NCBI RefSeq assembly: GCF_029784155.1
Contig: NC_073692.1
Coordinates: 72,351,544-72,415,543 of the forward strand
Length of the DNA: 64,000 bases
Origin: Uranotaenia lowii
Taxonomy: Eukaryota > Arthropoda > Insecta > Diptera > Culicidae
Direction: 5' to 3'
Shown one piece after another: positions 1 through 11,459 of this stretch. The notes under the pieces were generated by a model. It was given only the letters and a program-made list of their open reading frames with translations, was not told where the DNA came from and searched no databases. A program made the translations under genes and the position numbers. Numbering within the stretch: position 1 is the stretch's first letter; the number at the start of each line of letters is the position of its first letter.

Positions 1-49
1 ATGATTGCTACACATTTGCCAGGGTGGTGGTTCTCAAATCTTACTCAAG
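1..49 (+). CDS. cas: castor exon, truncated by window start
   Basis: The first 49 bases read without a stop as [16 protein letters not shown] plus one base, followed by the donor GTAAGA at 50. The leftover G completes a Glu codon with the AA that opens the exon at 4438, so phase agrees exactly. The ATG at base 1 need not be a start codon; the exon probably extends leftwards. Confidence 0.65.
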
Positions 50-3000
50 GTAAGATCATCACAGTTTTCGACTCTTTCTTCCTAAAATATTCTTTAATTG
101 AATATTTAATCAAAATATCATCCGAAACATTTTAACATTATGTGCTATATGATGGCCTTCTTAATTTGTTGAAATTCAATGGAACCAATTTTATAACATT
201 ATTTATTACTGTCCGTTCCAATTAACGCCTAAAAGTATGTGATAATTTGGGAACAACTTGATGTTTAACATCAATAAAGATATGCAGAAGACCTAAACAA
301 CTTAGAAAACACGTACTAATTATAGATTATTTAGAGAAATCTACGTTCGATGTGGTTTTGTTTTAAATCGATTTTTATAATTTCATCCGAACATATTTTT
401 TTTCTATTCTGTTTACCAGTTTTGGAGAATTTCAAAACAAATCTCCAAATTTGAGCACCACTTTCGCGAAGCGGACTGAAACCTCATCATTTTGTCTTCT
501 GCCATACGGTGGCTCCCGGCGCAAGATCTATCGTTTAAGGTGTATATTATTTGGCGTCTTAGATAGTCCAGGGCAATCTTTTTCCCATTTTTTTTTTCGG
601 AGCTTTTGCGCTCCTCCACTTCACGTCACGGCTAGACAGACGGCAAGAAAGCCAAATATGAAGGAATCTACGGTGAGCTGCCGAAAACTAGCATTGTACG
701 TTCGATTAGTGAATGATTTAGATGTTTTTCGGATCAGCGTGTGCTTTTTTATGATTTAATGATTTGATAAAAAGGTGGGTTAGTTGCTCCGGTTTTTTTG
801 TGCTTTAAGGGGCTTTTTTATGTGCCGTTTTCAATTGAACGAGCGAGGGGGACAAATTGCTCGACTTAAGGAAAAAACCAGCTCCAGCTTTAGTTTGTAG
901 AACTGAAACTCCGGCTGGCCCGGTGAAGGACGGACCGATTTTAATCATGAACTTGAAATATAGCAATAAGTGCGAATAGAAGAAATACTCACCACAAAGA
1001 AACTGGAGTGTGGGTCAAGTTTTTCCTGATCGATTCGAGTTATTTTTTTTGGTTGTTTGTGGTTCAATTTTAAGCCGTTTGATCGGATTATGATCAATTT
1101 TTGTGCATTGGTGCTAGAAGCGAGCCGTTTATTTCCTACTTCGTCGCCGAAATCATTCTGAGTAAAAATTCCTGGTTGACTGAATATTGTTTAAATTAAA
1201 ACATATGAAAAACATAAACATATCAAAAATATTCATTTTTTGAATCAACCTTAGATAGAGAGCTTATATAAGCAGACAAAACACCCCTGGAAAATAATTA
1301 CTACACCCATTTTAATAACTTTTTTGTAAATGTAAATAAAATTCAAACACCTATAAGAAACAAGTATCTATGTATCTAGATTAGATCCAAATTTGAATGC
1401 AATCGATCCGAAATACAAGTACAGATAGAGGTCATCTTGAAATCCATTTGATTAAATTATAAATTTTTATGACCGAGAATTAGTTGTTTCGTGTCAATTA
1501 GTTTAGTATGAGATTAACTCTCAGATTGGGAATACGAAACTGATGTCATCAATTAATATGCGAGCTTAATTAAGACGGAATTTCTATCTAGATTAGTAAC
1601 AAAATTAAAATTTGGTTCAGACTTCAATTTAGACAGAATTGGGATAAAATAACAAATCGTAAGTAAATTATGAAGAACTACCTCTTAGATTGATTGCTTA
1701 GGTTTTCCCTCAAAAGTTTGCAAATTCCATATTCCAAAATCTGCTATTTTCATAGAAAAAAAATCAATTCATTTTATCATAAACTTATATTAACTTTCAG
1801 TTTGAGGATTCATTTATCAAATGGTTAATTTAATCTTATGTAATTAAATTATCATTTTATGATTTAAAAATGATTATGACATAATTTATCACGTTTTAAG
1901 TTAGTTTTATTGAACTTTCACTTTGCGGTTTTCATTTATTTTGAAATCTTTTTCTCGTGAACCCAAATAACCAAAAATTTAATACATACCTATTACCAAA
2001 ATGTGTCTGTCAAATGTTTGTGGGATTTTTAATTGTACTGGAGTTTTAATTTTAAAACATATTATGAACCTCTTCATATTTTTAATTGAGCTAAACCGCT
2101 CAAAGTCAACGGAAATCTTTCTATCGAAAACATGCTATGGAACCGATGAAACCGGTTCAGTTTTGTTACAGCGTACCAGTCGGGAAATTTTTGCTTACAG
2201 CGGCAGCGGAGTGCCTACTCTCTGCATACTTTTAGGCGTTTTCTTTACCGTGCCTGCGTTAGTGGAAATCGTTCCGTGCCATGAATTTTGCAAAGTTCTT
2301 CGTTGGATTTTCGTTCGACCGCTAGGCCACAATTAAGTTCGGATTTTGGTAATTATGGTTCCAAAATAGAATTTAGGAAGTTTTTATTTTAAATAGCAAT
2401 TACATTTTACCACTTTGATGGGGGAAATGAAATATGGTGATGGTGATTTCATAAGGGGTTTTTTGTCTTTATTTAAGAGGTTTATCAGCCCCAGGCTGTT
2501 TCACCTCTGGAGGAAGCTTGTCGAATTTGAGAACCCCTATTTTTTTTTCTTTTTCCAAAATGCACATCCTGAAAAAAATGTTTGGTTTGTGATATAGCTC
2601 AGTTAGCAAGTCAGTTGCCTCCTGAGCCGATGTCAAGCCCAAGAGTAAACATCGAACACAGTTGTACCGGATAAGTTTTTCATTAGGTAACTGTCTGCCA
2701 ACTGTAACGTTGATGTAAAGTCACGAACGAATGTCATTAAGATGGTAAAACGACTAGACTCGAAACAAAAAAAAATTGAAAACATTTGTGAAGCTCAGTT
2801 TTTCAGCAAGATTTTTTTTTTAAATTTTAAAACTGAAAAATTGAGATGCACCAATAAGGGTTAAAAACAAAATAAAATTATATTTTTTTACACCTGATTT
2901 GTAGTCCTACATTTAGCCTATAGAGTATGGTGGGGTAAAAGTACGACCTTAGTGCTTTCCTATTTTTAGAAAATTTTGCCGGTTGTTTTCCAAAAAACCA

Positions 3001-6000
3001 AGAACAGCATTTGATTTTTTGGACTTTTATCTCTCTTCTACAAAATTACGAAGATAATCGATTGGTGCATTAATAGCAGTAGTAGCACCTCTGGGGCAAA
3101 AGTTCGAATGATGTGGGGTAAAAGTACGACGATTCAAAATTCCACATTTCTGCATTAAGTCAAGAGGAAAATAATTTTATATCAATCTTTACTTACAAAA
3201 GCACAGGAGCTGTTCGCTTCTTATACAAATTCTATACATGGGTGAATAACCTGCGCAAATTTTCAGCTCTTCACCAATTTTCAATATTCAACAGGTTCAC
3301 AGAATCCAGTTCTCATCGAATTTGAGCAATTTTTCGCGCGAGCAAGTCTTGTAGAGACAAAAATATGCGCTGATGTTTCCAGAGCATTTAAAAAATTAGT
3401 TTAAATTTTCCGTTCAGATTTACTTCAGTAGACCCTTCGTACTTTTGCCCCATTTGCAGTTCGTACTTTTGCCCCTTCATGGTTTCTCATGATTCACAGT
3501 AAATTGTGCAGAGACATAGTAGTTAAATTCTTTCTTCGGCATTCGATAGTGATTAAAACCAACTAAAAAGACACATTAAAACTTCAATTGAAAGCCAGAC
3601 TTTTGATTGCACAAACATGTTTGCCATTATTTGAAATATTACATCATTCAAGCAAAAAAGCTACTTTACCTCATTTTTCGGAGTATTTTCTTTTTCTACG
3701 AAAAAAAAATTATGGCTGGTTGTTGGCAGTTCAAATCACTATCAATCCACGCCAGAGTTTTGAATTTTACTGTTCTCGGTTTGTGATAACCCCAAAACGT
3801 ACTTTTACCCGACTCGTACTTTTACCCCACCTTACTCTACGTAAAAAGTATGATGAAATGAAATTCACGATTATTACCGTACAATTTACCGTTAAAGTTT
3901 TTTAAATAGAAATCGCTCAAACACAGTATTTCATATTCAATATTCATATTTCAAACCATTCAATCACTAATTAGTAATCATAAAGAAACTTTTTGTATCG
4001 CATTTATACCATCAGCTGAATAAAACTTTTAAGGATTTTCAAAAGTGTTTTTTTGCCTAATACTTTAAGAACTTTCAAAGGTGATTTTTATGTTTTTTTT
4101 TCTTAAGACTGTTTTTTGTTCAAATTATATTAAACAAAGTAATGTCTTTTTATTTTTTTATCAAACCTTTTCCATGAAATCAATGTTCAAAAACAACATC
4201 GTTCCTTACTTTAATTTCTTCAGGACTTATATAAAATAATAAATGTATTCTGACCAAAGCCCATTGAAAATATATATATATATTTCAAAGTACTTTGAAT
4301 CCTGACTTCAAAATTGGCACAGACATTTATTGATCGTCCAACTGACACAATGGCGTAGCAAGTGATTAAGGATGGTAATAAATTTCAAATATTTTTTTAA
4401 TAAACAATTTTTTTCAACTTTTTCCCTCTTCCTCCAGAAAACTACGGCCTCATCCAGCGGTACGCTTCCGGGTACGACTGCCAGCAGGAGAAGTGCCAGT
4501 ACGAGAACCTGCACGAGCACTTCCACTGCTACGACACCTTCTGCCGGGGCAAGGTGCTGTACAAGAAGTACGAAATCATCCGGCACCTGAAGTGGCACAA
4601 AAAGCGGAAAGAATCGCTCAAGTACGGGTTCTACCGGTTTTCGTCGTCGGACGATTGCAGCGTCCAATATGGGCACTGTCAGCACAACCACAAGCACACC
4701 CACTATCACTGTGTGCACGAAAAGTGTGACAAGGTGTACATCAGCACCAGCGACGTGCAAATGCACGCCAACTATCACCGGAAGCACGAGGCCATCGTTA
4801 AGAATGGGTAGGGATAGGTTTCGTCTGTTTTGATATTTGACTTTTTTGTTCATGGAAAATGTACTTTTTATACGCAGATTCCAAAGATTCCGAGCAACGG
4901 AGGATTGCAGCACGGATCATTGTGCTTTCAAAGGCCAAAAGACCACCCATTTTCACTGTAGGAGGGAAAATTGCAAATATACCTTTAAAAATAAAGCGGA
5001 TATGGGTAAGTTATTCTAAGTATCAATTGGTTTTAAAGGGAAACGAAAAAAAGGAAGTTAAATTATCCTTGATAATGATTTTTCTGAATAAATGAGCTAC
5101 GATTAGTTTTAAAATAATCTCGACACTTTATTTTTCAAGACTGATTTTATAGAACACTCCCTCGAAGAGTATATTTTTTGGTGCATACTCTTAGGCGTTT
5201 TCCTAACTACGTTCTTGCTGTGTCGATACTCAATAAAAATCATAATTTTCCAAGAAAGATTGAAATAAACCATTTTATTTTCTCTTTTCCCAAAATTTAA
5301 CAGAAAAACACAAAACTTACCACATGAAGGACGAGATGCTGCTCCGGGATGGGTACAAAAAGTTCCTTAAAACTGAAGAGTGCACCTATCAGAACTGTCG
5401 CTTTTCACGGGTTTGCAATCACATTCACTGTATGCACGAGAACTGTCACTACGTGCTGCACTCGAGTGGGCAGCTGCTCAGCCACAAACGAAAACACGAA
5501 CGCATGGACACGGAAGTGGACTACCGCAGGTTGCAGATGGCCCGCAGTCTGTTGAGCAAATTTGGAATGTTCCGCTCCGGGGAAGATGCTTTGGCAATGG
5601 GTAAGGACGATTCCACTGGGGAGGATTTACCGACATCACCTAGTTCGCTGAATTCTCCTTTAAAAGACCAGACACATTCGAGAAGTTCCGTCCTAGATTT
5701 GTTGAGCATAATGTCGGAGTTGACCTTCCGGATGCTTCCACTTCAGATGCTTCTCCACATGAGGATGCAAATGCTGCAAAACATGAGCTACGAGCAGCTA
5801 CTGGCTCCGGATAACATCGAAAAATTGAACCGACTTTCCGAGAGTGGATTGAGCGAAGAATACGTCAAACAGCTGTACAACTTCAACGAAACGACGAACC
5901 TGGATTTGGGAGTGACAAATTTAACTAAAAAGCAAACCAGCCCGCTCTTCTCAATGGGAAAAACCTTCGATTTCTCGCCGCTAAAACGAAAACCGGAAGA

Positions 6001-7914
6001 TGATTTGGCTGGACCATCAACTCTTCCGCAAAATATGTCCCATACCCAAACGAAAGACACCTCCACATCACCAATGAACAAATCGAAACTTCTTTTTCAC
6101 CCCAGCATTGACTACCGATTGCTCAAAAAAGACGATTCCGCCGTTGGTGAATCCACATCCGAGGTTGGAATGTCGCTTTCGGATCGACAGAAAGCCCTAC
6201 TGGATAGTGCCAACTTTTTGCAGTTCTCCTCCAGCAAGACCCTCTTCAATCGGAAACGTGGACGGCCGCGAAAGAACCACGTCATGGAGGTTTATAATAG
6301 TGTGAGTATTGTGTTTTGTAACTAACCTTTATTTGAATCATATTTGAATGATTGGCCAATCCTGTATCATGGTTGAAATATTAAATTTGAAACTCGGCAA
6401 GATTCATGACTCGGGCTGAAAAAATCATCTTTTTGCAACTGAGCATTCAGCAAACCTGATCAATAATGTCATCCGATAATTCCTTGCGAATAATGCAGGC
6501 GGTAAAACCACAAAGCATGCTCAAATGCTCAAACATAAGACATAAGACATAAGACATAAGACATAAGACATAAGACATAAGACAAAAGACATAAGACATA
6601 AGACATAAGACATAAGACATAAGACATAAGACATAAGACATAAGACATAAGACATAAGACATAAGACATAAGACATAAGACATAAGACATAAGACATAAG
6701 ACATAAGACATAAGACATAAGACATAAGACATAAGACAAAAGACAAAACACATAACACATAGATAAAAATAAGAACTCTTGAACCAGATTTTATTTTTTA
6801 ATACTAGGTATTACAATCAAATTTATATTTATGCTTTTGTATACAAATCCGAAGGTTGGTCAGTTTCAAATGAGATTTATATAGTTTAAATAATCAATTC
6901 CTTCAGCTCTCATATGTCAATGTGTCTGTATTAACAATCGTTTTCCTTTTCTCAGGATAGAAGACCTATCCTTTCTCTGAACTAACTCCTTCCATGCTCC
7001 TCTAAGAACATCCTCTATCTCGCTCGGAACACCATCCTATCAGCATGTAGTCAATCAGTCATCGGACAGCTGGATCCGATCGATGAATCGTTGATTGATA
7101 AGTCTAATTCCGAAATTTGCAAACAACACCGCAGGTCCAGGATTCTCCCCAGGCGATCTTTACCAGTTTCAAGCTGGAGAAGAACGACTTCAAACGGGAA
7201 GCAGATCATCCCTCTCAAAATCATCAACAGCAGCAGCATCAGCAACAGTCACAGGTTTATTCACAGTCGCATCCACCTTCAATTGCGGGGGAGATGTCCG
7301 ATTTTAAGTTGAGAAATCCAGACGGTTCCGGGGAAGGTCCCATTCGGCTGGACAGAGTTCAGTTGGCAAGTCCTCCTCAAGCTACCCCGATGACACTATT
7401 CGGAACTCCAGATTTTGGTGGGTTTTCTCAACTGCTGGAGAAACACATGAGAGAAATCAAAACGGAACCATGTGCCACGGTCACTCATGAACTGGAGTTG
7501 TCCCCGGTAGAAAAGGTAATTTTCTCTTAACTTTTTCCCAAGTTTTAGCATTTTTTTAAAGTTTTTTTTTTCTTCCAGCTCCGGAATCAACTTAAATGTG
7601 TGGTTTGCAGCAATTCGTTTGAGACGTTTGCCGAAATTAAGGAACACGAATGTCTCGGCAAGAGTCAACTGGAGAAACCATTGCTAGCTTTTCCTCCCGG
7701 GACGATTCCCCTAACGGAGGCACAGATTTCCGCCTTTCGAAATCCCTTCCCAGCAATGGAGCTCGCTGATCCTGGCGGGAGGTTACCATATCCTGCTCCG
7801 ATAATGCCACTAGCTTTGACTTCGCCGATGTCGGCAAAAGAGTCCGTTGCCCTGGTCAAAACCACCGGAACGTTCTTTCCCGATGTGAATGCGAACAAGC
7901 TGAAGTTTTACTGA
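1..7914 (+). CDS. cas: castor/CASZ-type zinc-finger transcription factor, 3' part (5' end outside window)
   Basis: Six exons join in phase: 1-49, 4438-4807, 4878-5005, 5304-6301, 7135-7515 and 7579-7914, with TGA at the end. Their lengths sum to 2262 nt, exactly 754 codons, and every junction has GT/AG. Four tandem castor-type units combine a C-x4-C...H-x-H module with a classical C2H2 finger; they are followed by a Ser/Leu-rich linker, an AT-hook, a Gln-rich stretch and a last CxxC...HxC finger. Castor proteins are nuclear DNA-binding regulators that act in neuroblast temporal identity in Drosophila; that role here is inference from the family. The 5' exons lie upstream of the window. Intron 1 (50-4437) contains a SINE and a MITE. 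I am confident of the family because of the unusual paired-finger architecture, and less sure that the last exon has no alternative 3' ends. Confidence 0.9.
50..2589 (+). other. castor intron, first part
   Basis: This 2.5-kb stretch follows the donor at 50. I see AT-rich sequence with only short random reading frames and no recognisable gene or repeat. Confidence 0.5.
2590..2778 (+). mobile_element. tRNA-derived SINE, degenerate B box
   Basis: The left end reads like a tRNA 5' half (GATATAGCTCAGTTAGCAAG, an A-box-like start). It is followed by a shortened B-box region, a conserved-looking body and a terminal A-rich tail at about 2766-2774. This is the structure of insect tRNA-related SINEs. 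The B box seems to have lost about 10 bases, so the copy is probably not transcribable. Confidence 0.6.
2923..3837. mobile_element. MITE with about 24-bp TIRs and TA target duplication
   Basis: The left terminus GAGTATGGTGGGGTAAAAGT is repeated in inverse orientation at 3814-3837, with one or two mismatches. TA flanks both ends (2921-2922 and 3838-3839). Extra copies of the GGGG(T/C)AAAAGTACGA word lie inside both ends (about 3101, 3115, 3437 and 3460), pointing outward. No transposase frame is present. It sits in a castor intron. Confidence 0.75.
4479..5501 (+). other. cas: castor zinc-finger array (four paired units, across three exons)
   Basis: Unit 1 (4479-4598) has C-x4-C, then HFHC, x4, C, x13, HLKWH. 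Unit 2 ends at the MHANYH motif near 4780. Unit 3 starts in the exon at 4878 and is completed across the 298-bp intron, giving KADM joined to EKHKTYH. Unit 4 ends with SHKRKH near 5500. Each unit carries an extra Cys-Cys-His-His module before the classical finger, which is the hallmark of castor/CASZ1 proteins. All zinc ligands I expect are present in all four units, so the array looks functional. Confidence 0.85.
6251..6274 (+). other. cas: AT-hook motif in castor
   Basis: The codons read RKRGRPRK, a canonical AT-hook core (GRP flanked by basic residues). It sits 9 codons before the exon end, between the Ser-rich linker and the Gln-rich exon. An AT-hook would add minor-groove contacts with AT-rich DNA. 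The motif is seen directly; its use is inferred. Confidence 0.7.
6533..6752 (+). repeat. heptamer microsatellite (ACATAAG)n in castor intron
   Basis: About 30 nearly perfect copies of a 7-bp unit lie in the 833-bp intron 6302-7134. A few units carry an A replacing T (ACAAAAG). Because 7 is not a multiple of 3, all frames cycle through the same peptide, and the reverse-strand reading frames here are artefacts. Confidence 0.95.
7135..7515 (+). CDS. cas: castor Gln-rich exon
   Basis: The acceptor CCGCAG at 7129-7134 opens this 127-codon exon in phase 0. It contains a Gln/His-rich run (about 7219-7260) and, near the end, IKTEP (about 7454-7470), which fits the psi-K-x-E sumoylation consensus. 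The donor is AAG|GTAATT at 7516. The run is a low-complexity linker typical of insect transcription factors. Confidence 0.8.
7579..7914 (+). CDS. cas: castor terminal exon with C2HC finger
   Basis: After a 63-bp intron ending TTCCAG, the exon encodes CVVC-x12-HEC, a small C2HC-type finger, and then a Pro-rich tail ending LKFY and TGA at 7912-7914. The same reading frame continues without a break from the previous exon. Confidence 0.8.
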   Translation, partial: LRNQLKCVVCSNSFETFAEIKEHECLGKSQLEKPLLAFPPGTIPLTEAQISAFRNPFPAMELADPGGRLPYPAPIMPLALTSPMSAKESVALVKTTGTFFPDVNANKLKFY

Positions 7915-8690
7915 AAGTAAGCTCAAGTGAAAAGATTAGGAGTTTATCTTATCTGATCTTTAGCTAAATCTCTACATTAGAAAAAAAAAATCTACTACCT
8001 CTGAAGGATTTGCTGGATATCCTCGAGAAATTAGAAAAAAAATTGTAAAAAAATGTTTTATCGTACTTTAAATCGGATATAATTTAAAAAGTATCTCCAG
8101 AAGCATTGTACATTGAAAGTAATAACCCATGTTCTATCTGACGCCATAAGTTTTGTACAAAGTTTTAGATAATTCTAGTTTTATCAGAGATTTTACTCAG
8201 ACATTAAAATTTCCACTAAAAACTATTGTTAAACCATTTGCTTTGATTATAGATTACATCAAGGATCCATACGATATCTCGAAAAATAATGTACAAAACT
8301 TGCAAACATATAATAATTGAGGCTGATATAAAAATACAAACATTATTTAATTGTATAAATTTTGCTTCACTGGCACAAACTGAAAACGAGTTGTAAAAAA
8401 TGTTTTTCAAGTAAAACGATTTCAGAATTTGAACCCAATTATTTCGATAGCTGCCATATTCGATATTTGAACAGATGTTTCGTACTCTACAAAATATATT
8501 TATATTGGTACAATAAAAGTACTTTAGTTCATTATGTACTGATGAATATTTTCATAGAAGAATGTACAAAATGATGAATGCATATCTGTACTGTAAATAG
8601 TCGTATAATTCAATTTGATGTAATGCTAAAGTGTATGAATATAGAAATATATTTCCATTGAAAATAAAATATTCTGTCTTCTGATTATGA
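7915..8690 (+). other. cas: castor 3' UTR with two poly(A) signals
   Basis: AT-rich sequence with no coding potential follows the castor stop. AATAAA occurs at 8512-8517 and again at 8663-8668. The second lies just before a GT-rich stretch and is the better candidate for the main cleavage site. A MITE begins 90 bp further on. Confidence 0.5.
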
Positions 8691-8758
8691 TTTTCCTAAC
8701 AGCTCCATTCTAGCTCGTCGGTTGCCTCGAAAATTTATCACACAGCATAGCATACTTA

Positions 8759-9082
8759 GAGCAAGTTCACTCGTGTTGGGAAAAAGTGTTAGAAATCTAG
8801 ACACTTGTAGCACATTTTGAAAATTTTACCATGCAAAAGAATTTTACCATGTTTTCAAGATCTATGGGCGTTGTAAATTTTTACAGCACTGTTTCTATTT
8901 CAGCCGTATGTGATAGAAATATTGCTATTTTTTTCATCCCAGCATGCGAAAATAGAACACGTGTTGAAAAAAAACTTGAAGGTCACAGATCTTGAAAATG
9001 TTTATGCGTGGCAAAATTTAAAAAATGTGCTAAAAGTGTCAAAATTTCTACCACTTTTTTCCAACACCAGTGAACTTGCTAT
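8759..9082. mobile_element. MITE copy 1 (TIR GAGCAAGTTCACTC)
   Basis: The terminus GAGCAAGTTCACTCGTGTTG is inverted at 9061-9082. TA lies at 8757-8758 and 9083-9084. Internal segments are also largely self-complementary, so the whole element could fold on itself. It has no coding capacity. Confidence 0.75.
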
Positions 9083-9084
9083 TA

Positions 9085-9388
9085 GAGCATGTTCACTCGT
9101 GTTGGGAATAAGTTGTAGAAATTTTGACACTTGCAGCACATTTTGAAAAAACAAAAACATTTTCAAGATCAGCGTCGTTCAAGTTTTTTACAACACGTGT
9201 TCTATTTTCGCATGCTGTGATGCAAAAATAGCTCGATTTATATCATATACGATTGAAATAGAAACAGTGTTGTAAAAAAAAACAACAACCAGAGATCTAG
9301 AAAACATTTTTTCAGTGTAAAATTTTCAAAATGTGCAACAAGTGTAAAAATTTCTATAACTTTTTCCCAACACAAGGGAATTTGCTCT
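9085..9388. mobile_element. MITE copy 2, abutting copy 1
   Basis: The same family as the previous element. It starts GAGCATGTTCACTCGTGTTG and ends with the inverse near 9365-9388. TA is at 9083-9084 (shared with copy 1) and at 9389-9390. Confidence 0.75.
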
Positions 9389-9403
9389 TAGATCACGAAA
9401 AAT

Positions 9404-9480
9404 AGACTCCGGTAGTATAGTTGTATCGCGTTGTCTTAGAACATCGAGGATTGCGGGTTAATATCTAACACAGTGCAGTC
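9404..9480 (+). repeat. tRNA-like remnant (possible SINE head)
   Basis: The segment GTAGTATAGTTGTATCGCG resembles an A-box region and is followed about 35 bp later by GCGGGTTAATATC, a weakened B box. No complete cloverleaf can be drawn, so it is more likely a decayed SINE or tRNA pseudogene than a working tRNA. Confidence 0.35.
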
Positions 9481-9522
9481 GATATTTTTTCCCTTTAATT
9501 TAATGCTATGACAATCTAGGCC

Positions 9523-9668
9523 AGTGATTATCAAAGTGGTCTCTACCACCCCTGGGGTGCGTTAAGAGCCTCCAGGCTCCAGGGGCTTACCATTTCAAAG
9601 ATTTAAGGATGTTTTAATTGTTCACCAAGACCTCTCCCTCTAGAGTCGGTTCTTCCTACGGCCCTGTT
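9523..9668. mobile_element. hAT-like terminal fragments
   Basis: The segment at 9523 starts CAGTGATTATCAAAGTGGTC, a hAT-style terminus. On the minus strand from about 9668 the sequence reads CAGGGCCGTAGGAAGAACC, nearly the same as the right terminus of the element at 59870-62026. Neither has a recognisable partner, so these look like remnants. Confidence 0.4.
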
Positions 9669-9914
9669 ATGAAGTATGGATCTTTTTCTTAAATTATATT
9701 TGATAGATATCATTTGATTAACTTTTTTTTTCTCAAAAAACCGACAATTGGAAGGTTCAGTGCGCACCAGCTGACCAACAAAAATGGCCTCAGACTTATT
9801 GATTTCGCCGCCTCCAAACGAATGGCCGTACGTAGTACCTTTTTCCAGCACCGCCTCCCACACAAGTACAGCTAGAGATCACCGTACCAAACGCAATCAC
9901 AGATCGACCACGTT

Positions 9915-10571
9915 TTGATTGACAGCCGGCACTTCTCGGACATCATCGACGTCAGATCCTGTCGAGGCACCAACATCGAATCAGATCACTATCTGGTGAT
10001 GGTGAAGATGCGCCCAAAACTCTCCGTATTGAACAACACACGAAACCGGCGCCCGCCTCGGTTAAATATCGCACGACTGAAGCAACCTGAGGTCGCGGCA
10101 GACTACGCGCAATCGGTCGAAGCAGCGCTGCCGGCAGAGGGCGAACTTGTCGAATCCCCTCTAGAGGAATGTTGGAATACCATCAAGACAACCATCAACA
10201 GTGCTGCGGAGAACGTTATCGGTTATGTGGAGCGAACTCGATGGAACGACGGGTTTGACGAGGAGTGTAGGAGGGTGATGGACGAAGAAAATGCCGCGCA
10301 GGCGGCAGTAGTGCAAAGAGGCACCCGTCGAAATGTGGAAAATCACCGACAGCGGAAGAGGCAGCGAGTCCGCATTTTCCAGGAGAAAAAGCGCCGCCTG
10401 GAGGAGGAGGAGCTCGAGGAGCTGGAGCAGCTGCATCGTTCCCAAGTAACACGAAAGTTCTACCAGAAACTCAAGGCATCCCGCAAAGGCTTCGTGCCGC
10501 AAGCCGAAATGTGCCGGGATAAGGACGGGGGCATCCTGACGGACAGTAAGGTGGAAGCAGCACTTCGATGA
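9915..10571 (+). pseudogene. endonuclease C-terminus and linker of non-LTR element
   Basis: An open frame of 218 codons begins inside the endonuclease domain. It carries RGTNIESDHYLVMVKMR, whose SDH is the catalytic end of APE-type endonucleases, and then a charged linker rich in Arg and Glu. It lacks the endonuclease N-terminus because of 5' truncation and shifts frame into the reverse transcriptase. Confidence 0.7.
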
Positions 10572-10787
10572 ACACCTGAACGGCGCATATGCAGGAGATC
10601 AAGACGGTGGGGGAAGGTACATCACCAGCGTAGCCAACGACGTAGAGGAGCCACTCCCAACGATGAGTGAAGTTAAGGGAGCTATTCGGGGGGGGTTAAG
10701 TGAGTTAAGTTAGAGGAGCCTGAATAGAAACAAGTCGGCTGGGAAGGATGGCATCGCAACTGAACTCATCAAAATGGACCCCCGCCG

Positions 10788-11459
10788 ATGTTTGCCGATT
10801 GCCTACACTGGTTGATGGTCCGGATCTGGAACACAGAACAGCTATCGGAGGAGTGGAAGGAGGGGGTAATATGCCCCATCTACAAGAAGGGCGACAAATT
10901 GGACTGTGAGAACTACCGAGCGATCACTGTCCTCAATGCCGCCTACAAAGTGTTGTCCCGAATCCTACTCCGCCGCCTAACGCCACAAGCAAACAGATTC
11001 GTGGGAAGTCATCAGGCAGGCTTCATGGAGGGACGGTCAACGACGGACCAGATATTCACATTACGGCAAATCCTCCAAAAATGCCGGGAACACCAAGTCC
11101 CCACGCACCATCTATTCATCGACTTCAAAGCCGCATACGACACGATCGACAGTGACGTACTATGGAAAATCATGGACGCTTTTCCGGGAGCTGATCAGAC
11201 TGATCAAGGCGCGACGATGGATGGAACGCTGTGCTGTGAGTGGATTTCGGATGAATTGTCGAGTTCATTCGAATCGCACAGGGGGCTTCGACAAGGTGAT
11301 GGTCTATCCTGCATGATGTTCAACGTGGCGCTAGAAGGTGTTATTCGACGAGCAGTGGGCGAAATGTGGTCACTGGTGACCGCAGACAATGACACCAGCC
11401 GTGAGATCCGGAGGCGAATTATCAGCGGCAGTCGTGCCTACTATGGACTCCACAAGTAA
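10788..11459 (+). pseudogene. reverse transcriptase with deleted active site
   Basis: The frame shows early RT motifs: KEGVICPIYKKGDKLDCENY, YRAITVLNAAYKVLSRIL and FIDFKAAYDTI. It then jumps from GEMW directly to SLVTADNDTSREIRRR. The matching region at 37807-38841 has FADD between these two motifs, so this copy cannot encode an active enzyme. Confidence 0.75.

Noticed and set aside
4308..4913. 201-codon minus-strand frame opposite castor
   Set aside because: It is the antisense shadow of the zinc-finger exon; its Val/Leu-rich composition mirrors His and Cys codons on the sense strand.
6447..6760. Reverse-strand frames encoding repeats of MSYVLCL
   Set aside because: Three frames give the same peptide because of the heptamer microsatellite; they lie in a castor intron.
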